From contig LSSL01000279.1 in NCBI GenBank assembly GCA_001953115.1, positions 1-32,922 of the forward strand: a DNA stretch of 32,922 nucleotides. Reading direction: 5' to 3'. This stretch comes from Smittium mucronatum. Its lineage: Eukaryota > Kickxellomycota > Harpellomycetes > Harpellales > Legeriomycetaceae. The number at the start of each line of letters is the position of its first letter. The first letter of the stretch is position 1. The notes under the pieces were generated by a model that worked only from the letters and a program-made list of their open reading frames with translations, was not told the origin of the DNA and made no database searches. The position numbers and the translations under genes are program-made. Below, piece after piece: positions 29,848-32,922 of the stretch.

Positions 29848-32427
29848 TCGGCTTTTTTGGGCCAGCAATAAAATCAGTTTTCAAATGAATAATAGCTTGT
29901 TAAAATTAGAGTTTATTCCTGTTTGCGTTTTTTCTCTACAGAAAGCAAGCCTAATTCAGACATTTGCAATTAGTGACTGCTTATATCCATAGATGATGGG
30001 CTGAGCCTAGCTTGGTGTTTCTCCATTGTCACAATTGGCCAACATTTTTTTCTGTATTTGATTTACGTTAGTCTTTGAAAGTCCTTACTAATCTGTGATG
30101 ATGTGTACGACATAAACAAATCAAATAATAAATAATGCTACTTTTATTGGTTAAATTCATCTATCTGAGTTTGAAAAAAAAAATTAGGCGATTTTAGTCA
30201 ACATCTATCCAATAAAACACCCGTGATAACATCTGGTATTCTGATCCCAATGTAAATATGGGGAAAATGTAAAATATGTCCAGACTCATATTTGAATTCG
30301 GATAATTCCGATAAAAAATAGCTTCATACGAGCCTATAAACAGAAACTTCGTCAAAAAAAAACATTGTATTTGTGTTCATTAATGGAACCCTTCCTAAAA
30401 AATAGTCTAGTGGTTCCAATACTTTTTTCCCAGACTAAATTAGAATTTTTGTTTTTTGGTAGAATCAGGTTTCGTGTCGTAAGTTTTGATCTGACATTAA
30501 CATTGCGTGAAAAACAAAGTGCCATAAATCCACTTTGCCCACTAGCATTGAAGATTTCTTCATCTTTCTACTCCATCGAATAAACCGAATGAGATATCGG
30601 GTGTTATTAGACTTGTAATTTATCCTAATAGCAAAGTTTACTAATCAATTTGGATGTTCTCGACTTTTATTTTAAAAATGGTTAACAGAACTTAAATATG
30701 CTCGTCTAAAACACAATAGAGGAAATATCATCTATTCCATAGCATTTTCATTTCTGTAAGCATATAGAAACCAATGGTGGGAATACAAATTTGAGCCTTA
30801 GCGTTTTCAGATCGAGAAATAGTTGCGCATATTTCGTTATAAAATAACTACTTATATTCATTGATGTTGAAGAAATGGCCAATAAAAAAACATATCTTTG
30901 GATATAGATTCAACTTTGTTTCATATTTAGTCCAAATTTATTGCTGCTTTGATATAATCGGCTCTAATAGGTCCAGTGGTCAATTATTTTTTTGACTTGA
31001 TATGTAGGACAAACTCCACCATTAAGCTAAATAATAACCTTATCAATAATATCAGATTGGAAACTTTTCTAAATTAGATTTCGAAATTCTCACCAGGTGG
31101 ATTAAAAATTACTATGAAAATAGCAAACCCCCCAAAAAAATATTTGCATATCACATTAAATTCCTATCATTATACGAATATAATAATACCCCCCAATTAA
31201 ATGACACTTTGAGAACCTTCAAATCTATTTTTAAAACTTGTTGAATCTTTGTAAATTTCAGTGATAAATACGGGCAGCCATTTTTTCCAAATTTACCGCA
31301 CTTTCTCCTGGATATTGAAAGCTTGGCTCTATTTGGCCTATTTTGAATTCCTATCTATGAATTATATCCATTTTTATTTAACTTTCTATACTTTTGCCCC
31401 CATTCTCCTATTATTATTTTTTGTGTACATAAATTTATTAAACAAGGCTATTTAAAGAAAATGTTCAAAAAGTGCTTGATTTTTTTTTTTTGCCAATAGC
31501 TATTTTTTCACTGAAGGTGAAAGTGAAAAAGAAAAGCATCAGCCACATAATACGAAATCAGTTATTGATTCTATGAGAGGACTATTAACCCCGACTTGCA
31601 ATCAATTAGCAACCCTTTCCACAGAAAATGAATTAACAGCAATAATAGCCAATAATAGATTTAAAAATCAACACATGTACATCTTTTTTATATAATATAT
31701 ATATATTCAATATTTGGTTTATTATTACACTAACATACCCTTTCTAATTAAATAATCTATATTTAGCTGTCCAAAAAACCACTATTCTAAAATAAACAGT
31801 GTCACAAACCCATTTAATAAATATAGAAATTATGTTACTATGTATCTTTCTTCTTTCTGGATTTTGTTTTAACTGAGCCTGCTTGGAAAATATATATTTG
31901 AATAGAAATTTTATTATACCTATTTACAATAAAATGTAGTAATTACAAAGGGCTAAATCAATAATTTCAATCTAATTTCCCAGAATAAAAAATCAAGACT
32001 TTATGCACTATTTTTGTATACATATACCCATATAAGCCTGCTAGCACTCATAGAATTGTAAGCGATATGAATTGGGATAGATAAATCAAAATATTTGGCA
32101 TTACAAACAACATTACCCCATAATTGCAGATTTATGTCGAGAATAAAGTAAACCTAGTCATTTCTATTCATAAAAGACCATTTTAGTTTAGCAATAGCGG
32201 AAGGATCGAGTTACATCTGTGATTCCACTACCTAAACTTATTAATGGGATTAAGTCTTGTGTAGATATGTACTAATGACAGATAAGGTTATGCTATTTAT
32301 GAAGATTTATTAGAAATGTATTTATAAAGCTAATAAACTATCTATGATTAGCAGAAAATGAAAAATACTTGAAAAGTTGTCTTATTTTTTTTTTGTCGCG
32401 GATTTTTTTTACCAGATAAAATCAGTA
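29848..32427. other. AT-rich region without a supported gene
   Basis: Less extreme in AT than the central desert. Two open stretches without ATG (72 codons at 30365-30583; 64 codons at 31261-31455) have no recognised motif. Short AT dinucleotide runs occur near 31690-31708. A block of splice-like pyrimidine tracts near 29920-29945 is noted with the 97-residue frame. Confidence 0.45.
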
Positions 32428-32507
32428 CCCCTAAGAGTGAAATACCTTGCCGTGGTTTAGGGGCTTAATAGTGTACTTTTCGAAGTACACTAGACTAAAA
32501 TTTCATG

Positions 32508-32593
32508 CAGCGTTGCACTATTCTTGGTTGGGAGTAGTGGAGACAGCGCACAGCGTTGCACTATTCTTGGTTGGGAGTAGTGGAGATAGTGCA
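32508..32593. repeat. 43-bp tandem duplication, two units
   Basis: Units at 32508-32550 and 32551-32593 both begin CAGCGTTGCACTATTCTTGG. They differ at two positions near their ends, AGACAGCGCA versus AGATAGTGCA, both C to T. Because 43 is not a multiple of three, the duplication switches the reading frame of the open stretch that crosses it. CAGCGATT then occurs twice more just downstream, so the CAGCG word is itself repeated. Confidence 0.92.
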
Positions 32594-32911
32594 CAGCGAT
32601 TCGGAGGACAGCGATTCCAGACAGGACCATCTCGAAACAGGAGGAACCGATCGTTTAGCACAGCTGAGAAATAGTCTAGTGCACAAGTCCAGCGTTCGAC
32701 AGTCAGACGGATCTCAGCGTCTAACAGCTATTTGTAGGAAAGCCATGTCGATCAAACCCACGTTTGGGTAGGAGCCTAATTTTATTAATCCTGTTAGAAG
32801 TAGGCTCTGATTAGGAGCTCAATAGGTTCAATGAACTGTTGTTCATTGACAAAGAGCTTAATTCATGACTGCACGTAACCTCAGTCATCCAGCCTACTTG
32901 AAGCAATGCCA

Positions 32912-32922
32912 GGGGGGGGGGG
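32912..32922. other. Run of 11 G at the contig end
   Basis: A homopolymer G run as the last 11 bases. It could be an assembly or sequencing artefact or a true tract where assembly stopped. It does not look like a telomere repeat. Confidence 0.8.

Larger units (their letters stand above)
32428..32922. other. Unidentified GC-rich structured block at the contig end
   Basis: Composition rises abruptly at about 32420. Five hairpins are visible: CCCCTAA/TTAGGGG (32428-32434 with 32457-32463), AGTGTACTT/AAGTACACT with a TTCG loop (32470-32491), ACCCA/TGGGT (32756-32769), GAGCCTA/TAGGCTC (32772-32807) and TCAATGAAC/GTTCATTGA with a TGTT loop (32828-32849). Between hairpins two and three lies a 43-bp tandem duplication and an open frame lacking an early ATG. 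The density of stems suggests a structured transcript or the leader of a mobile element that continues past the window. I recognise no known RNA family in it. Confidence 0.5.

Noticed and set aside
31261..31455. A 64-codon frame that looks like a membrane segment
   Set aside because: No ATG at the start, and T-rich DNA produces hydrophobic translations by chance. No homology is recognised.

Overview
The window is a very AT-rich eukaryotic contig, most likely fungal. It has long non-coding AT deserts, several broken transposons, one assembly gap (positions 20802-21433) and one clearly intact large gene. I saw no bacterial-type operons, ribosome binding sites, CRISPR array, rRNA or convincing tRNA. 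The Ser/Pro/Asn-rich giant protein, the intronless frame and the mix of MULE, Tc1/mariner and LINE remnants would fit an AT-rich early-diverging fungus such as a gut-dwelling Harpellales species. That placement is an inference with low confidence.

Layout. Positions 1-4085 are a graveyard of DNA transposons: a FLYWCH/MULE transposase pseudogene on the minus strand running off the left edge, a Tc1/mariner DDE fragment on the plus strand, and a second, older MULE transposase remnant on the plus strand. Positions 6282-15817 form a roughly 9.5 kb structure bounded by a long inverted repeat. Its left arm alone carries a GC-richer insertion of about 0.8 kb with a broken gag-like reading frame. Its interior is AT desert with a G-rich polypurine block, small hairpins, a GC islet and one degraded coding-like stretch. 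Positions 15818-20801 are nearly featureless. After the gap, 21434-22500 holds a minus-strand LINE reverse transcriptase wreck whose catalytic motif is mutated.

The main gene is at 23037-29153 on the minus strand: 2038 residues, no introns, base composition clearly less AT-rich than its surroundings, predicted disordered, with three tandem 21-residue repeats and an RVSF motif near the C terminus. I do not recognise its family. A 97-codon ATG frame faces away from it at 29554. The last 0.5 kb (32428-32922) is an unexplained GC-rich block with five hairpins and a 43-bp tandem duplication, ending in a run of 11 G at the contig edge.

Where transposon motifs can be compared with what their families require, many lesions look like C:G to T:A changes: FADD to FTDN, Trp to TGA, Arg CGA to TGA, Gln CAG to TAG. 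This suggests a methylation/deamination or RIP-like process eroding repeats, while the large gene stays open.
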